From positions 166,979 to 230,978 of the forward strand of contig NZ_JAQKQJ010000007.1 in NCBI RefSeq assembly GCF_029109325.1: a stretch of 64,000 bases of DNA, given 5' to 3'. Source of the stretch: Nodosilinea sp. PGN35 (GTDB lineage Bacteria > Cyanobacteriota > Cyanobacteriia > Phormidesmidales > Phormidesmidaceae). The position numbers and the translations under genes were made by a program. The stretch's first letter is position 1, and each line of letters starts with the position of its first letter. Of the stretch, positions 1 to 8,023 are shown in pieces. The notes under the pieces are model-generated. The model saw nothing but the letters and a program-made list of their open reading frames with translations, was not told where the DNA came from and did no database searches.

Positions 1-214
1 CGATCAGCTGACGAATGCGCTCGTCGCTAAAGATGCGGTGGTGGTGGCCGCACTCGCCGCAGACCCACTGGTTAGTCCGCAGGTCTTTGGTGTAAGTGAG
101 AACGTCGCAGTGCTCACACTTGGTCCAGAGGCCATCGGCAATTTCTCGCTCCTGGCGATCTTCGCTAATAGGGCCTGACTTACGGCGATTGGCAAACCAG
201 TCAAACAGAGACAT
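1..214 (-). CDS. accD: Acetyl-CoA carboxylase carboxyltransferase beta subunit, N-terminal part
   Basis: Only the first 71 codons lie in the window; the gene runs off the left edge. The start ATG is at 214-212 and the protein opens [13 protein letters not shown] four-cysteine zinc finger is visible (CEHC, then CGEC about 20 residues later), which is the hallmark of the AccD N-terminus. With AccA, AccD transfers the carboxyl group from carboxybiotin to acetyl-CoA to make malonyl-CoA, the first committed step of fatty acid synthesis in the cytosol. The 200 bases upstream, up to the cyclase stop, contain no other gene that I can recognise. Confidence 0.93.
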   Translation of the reverse strand, partial: MSLFDWFANRRKSGPISEDRQEREIADGLWTKCEHCDVLTYTKDLRTNQWVCGECGHHHRIFSDERIRQLI

Positions 215-415
215 GCGTGGGCTCAACGGCGACAGAACAACCGAGAGTGTTCGTGAACACATCCCCCATCCTACCGGGTTTGCTACCTCTGCGATAGATG
301 GCGGCGATGGATGGGCAACAACCGATGCGCAAGTCAGGGTGAATCCTGCTTAGCTCGGCGAGGCTGAGTTAACGGTGGGGCCCCTCCAAACTCCAATCCA
401 CTGCTCTAGCCCTGC

Positions 416-2983
416 TTACTTCGTCGTCATTACGTAGACCCCATCCCAGTCGGCGGCGGGCGGCTGCGCCAGGTACTGCCGGGCGCGGCTCAGGTGCACG
501 GCAACGGCTTTGTCGTCGGGGCGCATCTGCTGGGCCTGCTCAAACAGGCCGAGGGCCTGCTTAAACTTCATTGCCGTGTAGGCGCTACGGGCCTGGGCGT
601 AGAGGTCGAGAAAGGCTTCGGTGTCGGCGGTGAGGGGGGTATCGCGGTGATCGATGAGTTCGTAGATGCCCACGGCTCGCTGTTTGCCCTTGACCTGGGT
701 GCGATCTAGTTCCCTGGCCCAAATGCGGTCGGCGCAGAGGGCGTAGGTGTACTCGCTGATCACGATGTCGCAGCCGTACTCTTTGGTCACCCCCTCCAGG
801 CGCGAGCTGAGGTTGACCCCATCGCCGATGACGGTGTACTCCATCTTGCGCTGGGAGCCGATGTTGCCGGAAACCACTTCGCCGGAGCTAACGCCGATGC
901 CAATGCGAATTTTGGGCTGCCCCAGGGCACCCCGCTCGGCGTTAAAGCTGGCCAGCCGTCGCCGCATGTCGAGGGCGCTCTGCACCGCCGCCCAGGCATG
1001 GTTGGTGAGGGGCAGAGGCGCACCAAACACCGCCATCAGCGCGTCGCCGATGAACTTGTCGAGGGTGCCCTCGAAGTGAAACACCGACTCCACCATGGTT
1101 TCAAAGTAGGCGTTGAGCATTTCGACCACTTTGTCGGCTTCCAGGTCTTCGGTCAGGGTGGTGTAGCCGCGAATGTCGGAGAAGAGTACGGTGACATCCT
1201 TGCGCTCGCCCTTCATCAGCAGATCGTCGCCCAGGGCCATGACCCGCTCGGCGACGCCGGGGGTCATATAGCGGTAGAGGGTGCTCTTCATCCGCTTTTC
1301 CTGGCTGATGTCTTCCAGCACCAGCAGGCCACCCAGCACGCCACCCTCGGGGTTGGTGAGGGGGTTGACGGTGAGGTTGATGCTGCGCTCGATGCTCTGC
1401 ACCACCTCCTTGGGTACCGGAGCGGCGGTTGAATCGCCCCAGGGGCGATAGAGGGTGGGATCGGCACTATCGGGCAGGGCCAGCGTTGAGATCGGGTCTA
1501 GCTCAGTGCCGGGGCCGGGGGCGATGGCCACCCGCAGACTCTGCTCCGGCACGTAGTGGCGCGCTCCGGTGCTGAGGCTGTCTTTGAGCCGAAACCGCAG
1601 GTTGTCGATGGGGATCGCATCCCACACCGGGCGGTGAAGCAGGGCAGTTTGCCAGCGATCGCGAATGGTGCGGCTGTGGTCGGTGTCTTCGGGGCAGCCA
1701 ATCAGCTGGAGGGCGGCGTCGTTAATGGTGACAATGCGCCCCTCCAGGTCAGTGGAGATCACCGCATCGGAGAGGCTCTGCAAAATATCTTTTTGGTACT
1801 GCTTCTCGACTAAGACGCTCTCAAACAGCTTGGCATTTTCCAGGGCGACCCCGGCCTGAATGTTGAAGGCCCGCATAAAGGCTTCGTCGGAGGTGGTAAA
1901 CGTACCCTGGGCCTTGTTGATCAGCTGGGTGACGGCGATCAGCTTGCCGCCCGAGTCAAACACCGGCATGCAGAGAATAGTGCGCGTGGTGTAGCCGGTG
2001 CGTTTGTCGGGTTCGGGGTTAAAGCGGGGATCCTGGTAGGCGTCGGGGATGTTGAGCACCTCGCCCGTGGTGGCCACATGGCCAACAATGCCGCTGTTTT
2101 TAGGATTGCGCAGCTCCATCATCGATTTGCCGTCGCCGGATTTTACCTTTGACCACAGATCGCCACTTTCGTCATCGATCAGCCAGAGGGTGCTGCGATC
2201 GGCCTGCATCAGCTGGCGGGCCTCTTCCATCACCGATTGCAGGGTTTTCTCCAGGTCTAAGCTCTGCTCCAGCGACGAGATCGCCTTCAGCAGGGCGGCT
2301 ACGCCTTTTTGGTTGCGGGCCGCGATGTAGAACGAGTTGCAGCTTTCGAGAATCACCCCCAGGGACTCGGCAAACTCTTTGAAGTGGCGCTCGTCCTGTT
2401 CGTCGAAGGGGGTGTGGTTAAGTTTGTTGAGCAGCTGCACCACCGCCACAATGTTGTCGGTTTTTTTGCTCAGCACCGGCATGCAGAGAATGCTTCGGGT
2501 GCGGTAGCCGGTTTTTTTGTCGTGGGTGGGGTCGAAGCGATCGTCGGCGTAGGCGTCGGGAATATTCAGCGGCAGCACGTGGGTGGCGACGTAGCCTGAG
2601 ATCCCCTTGCTCATAGGCACGCGAATTTCGAGCGATCGCTCCCCATCCCCCTGGGCAATCTTCGACCACAGCTCCTGTTTTTCCTGATCCACCATAAAGA
2701 TAGTGGTGCGCTCGGCCTGCAAAATCTGGCCAATCTTGAGGGTAAACGCCTCTAAAATTTGCTCCAGCATGACCTCCAACGATTCGTTGTTGATCATGTC
2801 GATGGCGCGCAGAAAATGCTCAAACTCCGCCGTAATTTGGTCGAGCAGGCTGATGAACTGAGGGGTAGGCAGATCGCGCACCCGGTTGGTCAGGGAACTG
2901 CTTTGGTTGGCCAGGGACAGCGCGGTGATCATACTGCGTTGGTTGAAGACCGGCCCCGAGAGGCCATCGATCTGAGTTGCCAT
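416..2983 (-). CDS. cyaB: Adenylate cyclase with tandem GAF, PAS and class III catalytic domain (CyaB1-like)
   Basis: About 855 residues, close to the 859 of Anabaena CyaB1 and with the same layout: GAF-A (about 70-220), GAF-B (240-390), PAS (400-565), cyclase homology domain (about 590-780) and a short TPR-like tail. Both GAF domains carry the NK-x4-F-x3-DE signature of cyclic-nucleotide-binding GAFs. In the catalytic domain the first metal Asp is in FSDIRGYT, the second in DKFIGD; the adenine-specifying Lys is in DKFIGD and Thr in YTVIGD, the CyaB1 pattern for ATP rather than GTP. The transition-state Asn and Arg are in VNLSSRLE. By family knowledge, cAMP binding to GAF-B activates the enzyme, a positive feedback. 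I prefer the ATG at 2983, preceded by AGTAGGG; an in-frame TTG at 2998 would add five residues. It stands alone with no obvious partner. Confidence 0.92.
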   Translation of the reverse strand: MATQIDGLSGPVFNQRSMITALSLANQSSSLTNRVRDLPTPQFISLLDQITAEFEHFLRAIDMINNESLEVMLEQILEAFTLKIGQILQAERTTIFMVDQEKQELWSKIAQGDGERSLEIRVPMSKGISGYVATHVLPLNIPDAYADDRFDPTHDKKTGYRTRSILCMPVLSKKTDNIVAVVQLLNKLNHTPFDEQDERHFKEFAESLGVILESCNSFYIAARNQKGVAALLKAISSLEQSLDLEKTLQSVMEEARQLMQADRSTLWLIDDESGDLWSKVKSGDGKSMMELRNPKNSGIVGHVATTGEVLNIPDAYQDPRFNPEPDKRTGYTTRTILCMPVFDSGGKLIAVTQLINKAQGTFTTSDEAFMRAFNIQAGVALENAKLFESVLVEKQYQKDILQSLSDAVISTDLEGRIVTINDAALQLIGCPEDTDHSRTIRDRWQTALLHRPVWDAIPIDNLRFRLKDSLSTGARHYVPEQSLRVAIAPGPGTELDPISTLALPDSADPTLYRPWGDSTAAPVPKEVVQSIERSINLTVNPLTNPEGGVLGGLLVLEDISQEKRMKSTLYRYMTPGVAERVMALGDDLLMKGERKDVTVLFSDIRGYTTLTEDLEADKVVEMLNAYFETMVESVFHFEGTLDKFIGDALMAVFGAPLPLTNHAWAAVQSALDMRRRLASFNAERGALGQPKIRIGIGVSSGEVVSGNIGSQRKMEYTVIGDGVNLSSRLEGVTKEYGCDIVISEYTYALCADRIWARELDRTQVKGKQRAVGIYELIDHRDTPLTADTEAFLDLYAQARSAYTAMKFKQALGLFEQAQQMRPDDKAVAVHLSRARQYLAQPPAADWDGVYVMTTK

Positions 2984-3273
2984 AGGAACCCTACTCAAGC
3001 GTGGCAGATGGAACAGTTAAGGGCGCAGTCAGCCGCCTAGGTTAAGTTGAGAAATGATGCCGGGTTCAGCCTTTCCAGAGCGGGCAGCCAAAGGGAAACC
3101 CCTTTCCCACAACACCCTTTCGCCAACGGATTAGCAAACCTGCTAAACACCTCTTACTCTAACCGTATACCCCAAGTCCTAGGGCAGAAAGTTGCGATTT
3201 GCACAGAATGCCCGCCCCCTGGCCATGACCTAACATACCCAACCCCCCGTGGAGTGCGCGACGACGATCGCGC

Positions 3274-4038
3274 CTAGGCAAGCGGCAGAGGCGGTGCGGC
3301 GGTGCCGAAGCCCCTGGCGAGAAAGGCGATCACCTCCCCCCAGGCAGCGTCGGTGGCGGCGGGGTCGTAGCGGTAGCCGTCGTCGCGCATGAAGGTGTGG
3401 TTGGCCGGGTAAATCAGGGTTTTGTGGTCAACCCCTGCCGACCCCAGGGCGCTGAGCATGGTGTCGCGGCCTTCAGGCGGCACGTGGGGGTCTTGATCCC
3501 CAAAGATCAGCAGCAGGCGGGCGGTGATTTCGCCCAGGCGCTCTAGGGTATCGGCGCGATCGCGCCCCAGCCTGCCGCTGTGAATGCCCGTCGGGTAGCA
3601 GCACACCGCTGCCTTGACCACAGGATGCAGCGCTGCCCGACAGGCCAGGTGGCCGCCAATGCAAAAGCCCAGCGTTCCGATCTGACCGGGGGCGACGGCG
3701 TCAGCGGTTTGCAGCCAGCTCAAAGCCGCCGCCGCATCGGCATCGTAGTGGGCCACCTCGGTGCGGCCAGCGGCATCGTTGCCCCGCAGGCGGCCCAGGT
3801 CATTGGGCTCAATTACAGTGCCGATGGGCTCTAGCCGGTGAAAGATCTCTGGAGCCACCACCACGTAGCCGTATCCCGCCAGGCGATCCACCAGGCGCAG
3901 AATTGGCCCCCCCAGCTGGTAAATGTCGGAGTAAAACAAAATGCCGGGATACTGGCCAGGAACGACAGGTGCCGCCACATAGAGCCGCATCAGGCTATCG
4001 TCCACGGTCAACCCCACCTCGCGGCGTTTAATCTGCAT
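3274..4038 (-). CDS. Dienelactone hydrolase family protein
   Basis: 254 residues with the alpha/beta-hydrolase fold of carboxymethylenebutenolidase. The nucleophile is Cys in GTLGFCIGGH, the acid is Asp in FGDQDPHVP and the base is His in YPANHTFM, so the Cys-Asp-His triad is complete. Family members hydrolyse cyclic esters such as dienelactone; the substrate in cyanobacteria is not known. Start ATG at 4038 is preceded by AAGGAAAT, an acceptable ribosome binding site. No signal peptide is visible, so it is probably cytosolic. It lies divergent from the serine hydrolase gene across a G-rich repeat and is not part of a degradation operon here. Confidence 0.88.
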   Translation of the reverse strand: MQIKRREVGLTVDDSLMRLYVAAPVVPGQYPGILFYSDIYQLGGPILRLVDRLAGYGYVVVAPEIFHRLEPIGTVIEPNDLGRLRGNDAAGRTEVAHYDADAAAALSWLQTADAVAPGQIGTLGFCIGGHLACRAALHPVVKAAVCCYPTGIHSGRLGRDRADTLERLGEITARLLLIFGDQDPHVPPEGRDTMLSALGSAGVDHKTLIYPANHTFMRDDGYRYDPAATDAAWGEVIAFLARGFGTAAPPLPLA

Positions 4039-4086
4039 CAGATTTCCTTATTGGAAGAACAACCTAGGATTTGGCCAAGCCTTGAT

Positions 4087-4153
4087 AGGGGTAGGGAGTG
4101 GGGGGTTAGGGGTGGAGAATAGACTGTTCCCAACCCCCGCACTCCCTATCCCC
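4087..4153. repeat. G-rich low-complexity inverted repeat
   Basis: The left arm (4088-4112) is built of GGGTAGGGAGTGGGGGG-type sequence. The right arm (4129-4153) is its near-complement with one inserted base, so a long imperfect hairpin can form. It sits between two divergent genes. A related G/C-rich tract occurs at 57793-57960. This looks like a dispersed cyanobacterial intergenic repeat rather than a terminator, because neither neighbouring gene ends here. Confidence 0.6.
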
Positions 4154-4230
4154 TGACCCCTCACCCATCCCCCGCTATGGTGAAGGATGATTTAATCAAC
4201 AAGCGGTTACCCAGAACACCAGCCCTGGCC

Positions 4231-5178
4231 ATGACGACATTTTTTGCCTCCGATTCGACCCTGCAAGCAACTCTGGAGCAGGTGCTAGAGCAGGTGCGGG
4301 CCGAATTCTCGCTGACGCCCACCCAAATTGCCGTCACCTGGATAGTCTACGACCCGCCTTACATCGTCAATACCGGTGGTGCCCTGAGCGCCCTTGACTT
4401 CTGGCAGCGCCGCCCTCGGGGAGCCAGCTACCGAGGTGTAGAGCTGATCTATCCCGCTAGCGTGGTGAAGCTGTTTTACCTGGTGGCGGCCCACGAGTGG
4501 CTGGAGCAGGGCATGATTCCACCGTCGGCGGAGCTCGATCGGGCTTTGCAGGACATGATTGTAGACTCTAGCAACGATGCTACGTCGCTGGTGGTTGATA
4601 TGCTCAGCGGTACCACCAGCGGGCCGGAGCTGCCCCCCGGCCCCTTTGAAACCTGGTGCCACCAGCGCAACATTGTGAACCGCTTCTTTCAGTCGCTTCA
4701 GTGGCCTGAACTGGAGGGAGTCAATCTGAACCAAAAGCCCTGGGGCGATGGCCCCTACGGTCGCGAGCGGGCCTTTGTGGGAGAGCACTACGACAACCGC
4801 AACTACCTGACCACCAATGCCGTGGCCCGGCTGATGCACAGCATTGCCGGAGGGGTGGCGGTCTCGGCGGCGCGATCGCAGACCATGCTGAACCTGATGC
4901 GGCGAACCGTGCCCCCGAGCCCTCCGCCCCCCGGCGAAGAAGACCAGGTGACGGGCTTTTTGGGGGCAGGTTTGCCTTGGGGCACCGCCCTGTACTCAAA
5001 GGCGGGCTACACCAGCCGGGTGCGCCACGATGCTGTGTATTTTGAGTTGCCCAATGGCACGCCCGGCCTGCTGGTTGTGTTTACCGAAGGCCGCGAGCCC
5101 GGTAAGAATGGCGAGATGCTGTCAGAGCTGGCTGGCCTGCTAGCTCAAACTATGGCCAAGGCTGAACCGTTGGCCTAA
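4231..5178 (+). CDS. Serine hydrolase of the class A beta-lactamase / penicillin-binding fold
   Basis: About 315 residues. The three active-site elements are recognisable: SVVK (the S-x-x-K nucleophile motif, in YPASVVKLF), SND (the S-x-N-like motif) and KAG (the K-T/S-G motif, in YSKAGYTS). Beta-lactamases acylate and hydrolyse beta-lactams, but chromosomal cyanobacterial members may instead act on peptidoglycan peptides, so no resistance is implied. No signal peptide is evident at either candidate start, which is unusual for a cell-wall enzyme. I chose ATG at 4231 (MTTFFASDS) because this is where the domain-like sequence begins; an in-frame ATG at 4177 would add 18 residues, and neither has a strong ribosome binding site. 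Confidence 0.8.
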   Translation: MTTFFASDSTLQATLEQVLEQVRAEFSLTPTQIAVTWIVYDPPYIVNTGGALSALDFWQRRPRGASYRGVELIYPASVVKLFYLVAAHEWLEQGMIPPSAELDRALQDMIVDSSNDATSLVVDMLSGTTSGPELPPGPFETWCHQRNIVNRFFQSLQWPELEGVNLNQKPWGDGPYGRERAFVGEHYDNRNYLTTNAVARLMHSIAGGVAVSAARSQTMLNLMRRTVPPSPPPPGEEDQVTGFLGAGLPWGTALYSKAGYTSRVRHDAVYFELPNGTPGLLVVFTEGREPGKNGEMLSELAGLLAQTMAKAEPLA

Positions 5179-5488
5179 TGCTTAGTAGAGGCTAGCGATC
5201 CCCGATTTGATCTGTCTTTAAGTAGAGCCGCATCTATCTTAGGTGGGTGCAAAATGTTGTCAACATAGCCTTGCCCCCAGGTTGAAGATGGTACAATTCA
5301 GCCAATTTCAAAGATAAATGTGGTGTGTAAGCCCGCAGCCCTGGAAAAATTTAGTTTTAGTTTTTCCAGCTCTGGCGGTGGCAGTACGATGTCAGGCTCG
5401 GTTGTTTTGACCGTAGTTTGACCCTAACGATCGTCGGCCTTGGGCCGATGAGACTAGATTGTTAAAAAACTGAGGAGTGAACGAAGTC
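5179..5488. other. Intergenic region with structured leader upstream of the beta-barrel gene
   Basis: About 310 bases without a convincing ORF. A perfect 9-bp stem (CTGGAAAAA at 5341-5349 with TTTTTCCAG at 5361-5369) and a smaller stem (TCGGCC/GGCCGA near 5435-5450) lie in the probable leader of the next gene. The T-rich first hairpin could also end transcription from the upstream hydrolase. A weak TACAAT hexamer is at 5292-5297. No small-RNA family was recognised. Confidence 0.45.
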
Positions 5489-6310
5489 ATGGCGTATCTC
5501 AAGCAATGTTCTCTGGTGCTTGGTCTGGCCGCCGCCGCTGGCCTGGCGACCCCTGCCCTGGCTCAGGCCCAGCTGGGCGACTTAGAGTCAATCGACAGTG
5601 TTCTAGCTGAAGTCGAAATTGCCCCTGCGGCTGAATCGACTGTAGTCGCATCTGAAGCATCTGAATCGGTAGACGCTGCTGCAACCGCAGATGCGACTGA
5701 GGTAGACGCGATCGGAACCGCCGAAGTTCCGGTCAGTGAAGCAAGCCTGCTGGCGCTGCCCGAACAGGCTCCCGCAGCCACCGGCGGCCTGTTTGCCGCT
5801 GGCGACATTGAATCGGCGCTGCTGGCTGCTACCGTTGAAGCAGCTCCCGCAGCTACCAGTTCCATTGATCTGGCCCAGGCTCCCGCCCCCGGCACGGTCG
5901 CAGTCTCCCCGGCCTATCTGGGCGTAGGCGGCAACATCGGGCTTGGCAATCGCGGCGACAGTGCTCTGTCCAGCTTTGGTTTCAATATCATTAGCAAAAT
6001 TTCCTTAGGCCCTCGGTTTTCTGTGCGGGCTGGGGCCACTGCCACCAACGACCGATGGGGCTTTACCATTCCGGTCACCTACAACTTCAATCCTGTCACC
6101 TACGGTGGTTTCCTCGCTCAACCCTACGTGGGTGCTGGGGTTGAAATTCCCACCAGTGGTGACATTGGGCTGTTGGTCAACGCCGGAGCTGATATTCCCA
6201 TCTCCAGTAACTTCACGCTCAACGCTGTCAGCAACTTCCGCCTGACCAGCGGGTTTGCCCTGGGTATTTCCCTGGGCGTGGGCTATAACTTCCCCTTCAT
6301 CTTTGACTAG
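5489..6310 (+). CDS. Exported protein with C-terminal beta-barrel-like domain
   Basis: 273 residues from the ATG at 5489, which has a GAGGAG ribosome binding site at 5472-5477; the in-frame GTG at 5477 overlaps that site and is rejected. A clear signal peptide (about residues 1-26) ends ALAQAQ. Residues 30-135 are Ala/Glu-rich and low in complexity, probably a periplasmic linker. Residues 140-273 contain alternating hydrophobic beta strands with Gly/Asn turns (YLGVGGNIGLGN, AQPYVGAGVEIP, ALGISLGVGYNFPF), as in small outer-membrane barrels. Function unknown; an outer-membrane location is inferred. It is a single-gene unit closed by a strong terminator. Confidence 0.75.
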   Translation: MAYLKQCSLVLGLAAAAGLATPALAQAQLGDLESIDSVLAEVEIAPAAESTVVASEASESVDAAATADATEVDAIGTAEVPVSEASLLALPEQAPAATGGLFAAGDIESALLAATVEAAPAATSSIDLAQAPAPGTVAVSPAYLGVGGNIGLGNRGDSALSSFGFNIISKISLGPRFSVRAGATATNDRWGFTIPVTYNFNPVTYGGFLAQPYVGAGVEIPTSGDIGLLVNAGADIPISSNFTLNAVSNFRLTSGFALGISLGVGYNFPFIFD

Positions 6311-6368
6311 AACTTGAACGGGATGCCTGCGGCTGAAGCCTGTCTGACGCCGAGCTAAACGCTTTACC

Positions 6369-6403
6369 AAAAGGGGATCGCTACCATGGCGATCCCCTTT
6401 TGC
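6369..6403 (+). terminator. Rho-independent terminator after the barrel gene
   Basis: A perfect 13-bp stem (6369-6381 with 6389-6401), loop TACCATG, followed by TTTT-GC. It lies 58 bases after the stop of the barrel protein. The A-rich left flank would let it act in both directions. Confidence 0.85.
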
Positions 6404-6446
6404 TTGCTGCTTGGGCACTCTGAGAGCACAGCTTAAGGGGGTGGCA

Positions 6447-7931
6447 ATGGCAGAAACTTCTGTGGCCTGGAGCGATGTGCTTCAGGCCTTTCAGCAGATT
6501 TGGGGCTACAGCGATTTTCGCCCCCCTCAAGATGCGATCGTCAAAGCGCTATTAGAGCATCGAGATGTACTGGTGGTATTGCCCACGGGAGGCGGGAAGT
6601 CGATCTGCTTTCAGCTACCAGCCCTGCTTCAGTCGGGGCTTACCCTCGTGATCTCTCCGCTGGTGGCGCTGATGGAAAACCAGGTGCAGGATCTGCAAAC
6701 CAAGGCTCTGCCCGCCGCTACCCTGCACAGTCAGCTGCCGCCGCCCCAGCGCCACAAAACGCTGCGATCGCTCGAACAGGGCAAACTCCGCCTGCTCTAC
6801 GTCTCGCCGGAGACCCTGCTCATCCCACCCGTGTGGGAGCGGCTGTGTCAGCCCCAGCTTCAGCTCAACGGCCTGATTTTGGATGAGGCCCATTGTCTCG
6901 TTCAATGGGGAGAAACCTTTAGGCCCGCCTATCGCCGCCTGGGGGCTGTCCGCAGGGCCCTGCTGGCGGTGCGCCCTCCCGGCAGTACCCTACCCATCGC
7001 CGCCTTTACCGCCACCGCCGACCCGGAGGCCCAGCGGGTGCTAAACGCGGTGCTAGAGCTGCGATCGCCCCAGGTGGTGCGCCTCAACCCCCACCGCCCC
7101 AACCTGCACCTGTCGGTCAAGCCAGTGATCAGCGAGGGGCAGCGTAAGGGATCGCTGCGCCGCTACCTCCAGGCCCAGGGCGACCGGGCGGGGCTGGTCT
7201 ATGTGCGAACCCGCAAAGCCAGTGAAGCCCTGGCGGCGGAGCTGGCATCGCAATATCGCGTAGCGCCCTACCACGCCGGGTTGAGCAGCCGCGATCGCCG
7301 CCAGATCGAAGCCGACTGGATGGCCGACAGGCTTCAGTTTGTGGTCTGCACTTCGGCCTTTGGCATGGGAATCAGCAAGGGCAACACCCGCTGGGTGGTG
7401 CACTACCAGGCCCCCTGCACGATCACCGAGTACGTGCAGGAGGTGGGGCGGGCGGGGCGCGACGGCAAGGCCGCCGAGGCCCTGACCCTGGTGAGCGAGC
7501 CCACGGGCTGGCTGGAGCCAGGCGATCGCCAGCGGGCCAAATTCTTTGAATCTCAAACCCAGGCCCTCCAGCAAAAAGCCCAGCGGTTGATCAGCCAAAT
7601 TCCGGCGGTGGGGGATGTGCGCGACATCAGCCAGCGGTTTGAGCATGGGGCCATCTCGCTCTCGTGGCTGCACAGCGTCGGCAAACTGACGTGGGTCAGC
7701 CCGTTTGACTATCAGCTGACGGCCAATAGTGAAACTTCCCAACGGTTACAGGCGTCAGCTAGCCAGCAGATGCATCAGTTTTTGCACAGTCGCCAGTGCC
7801 GCTGGCAGGGACTGCTGGTGGCCTTTGGCTTTCGCGGTGAAGCCCAGCAGCTGGGCGGCTGCGGACACTGCGATAACTGTACAAAGCACAAACCAGCCGG
7901 GAGAGGCGATCGCGCGGCAGGTTTTCGATAG
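6447..7931 (+). CDS. recQ: ATP-dependent DNA helicase RecQ
   Basis: 494 residues from the ATG at 6447 (AAGGGGG ribosome binding site, five bases away); the longer reading frame from 6411 is not supported. Superfamily 2 motifs are clear: Walker A LPTGGGKS (Lys about 51), DEAH at about 146-149, TATA-type motif III (AFTATAD) and motif VI QEVGRAGRDG. Near the C-terminus CGHCDNC supplies three of the zinc-binding cysteines of the RecQ-Ct region, the fourth probably being the Cys in HSRQCRW. There is no HRDC domain, so this is the short form. RecQ unwinds DNA 3' to 5' in recombination repair and replication restart. Confidence 0.93.
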   Translation: MAETSVAWSDVLQAFQQIWGYSDFRPPQDAIVKALLEHRDVLVVLPTGGGKSICFQLPALLQSGLTLVISPLVALMENQVQDLQTKALPAATLHSQLPPPQRHKTLRSLEQGKLRLLYVSPETLLIPPVWERLCQPQLQLNGLILDEAHCLVQWGETFRPAYRRLGAVRRALLAVRPPGSTLPIAAFTATADPEAQRVLNAVLELRSPQVVRLNPHRPNLHLSVKPVISEGQRKGSLRRYLQAQGDRAGLVYVRTRKASEALAAELASQYRVAPYHAGLSSRDRRQIEADWMADRLQFVVCTSAFGMGISKGNTRWVVHYQAPCTITEYVQEVGRAGRDGKAAEALTLVSEPTGWLEPGDRQRAKFFESQTQALQQKAQRLISQIPAVGDVRDISQRFEHGAISLSWLHSVGKLTWVSPFDYQLTANSETSQRLQASASQQMHQFLHSRQCRWQGLLVAFGFRGEAQQLGGCGHCDNCTKHKPAGRGDRAAGFR

Positions 7932-8023
7932 CTTTTGTTACCGTAGGTAACTCAACCTCAAGTTTTGCGTTTGATTATTTCAGATAACTCCCGTAGCATG
8001 GCGGAGATAACCATACGGTCTTT

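Noticed and set aside
747..1432. Plus-strand ORFs inside the cyclase gene
   Set aside because: Shadow frames of a high-GC gene; sequences are Val/Gly/His-rich without family similarity, and the minus strand has a complete domain set.
4285..4839. 184-codon minus-strand ORF across the serine hydrolase gene
   Set aside because: Antisense to a gene with SxxK, SxN-like and KxG motifs intact; no ribosome binding site.
4231..5178. Antibiotic resistance gene
   Set aside because: The fold matches beta-lactamase, but there is no signal peptide, the third motif is KAG, and chromosomal cyanobacterial members are not linked to resistance.
5477..5488. GTG start for the barrel protein
   Set aside because: The GTG overlaps the GAGGAG ribosome binding site that correctly spaces the ATG at 5489.
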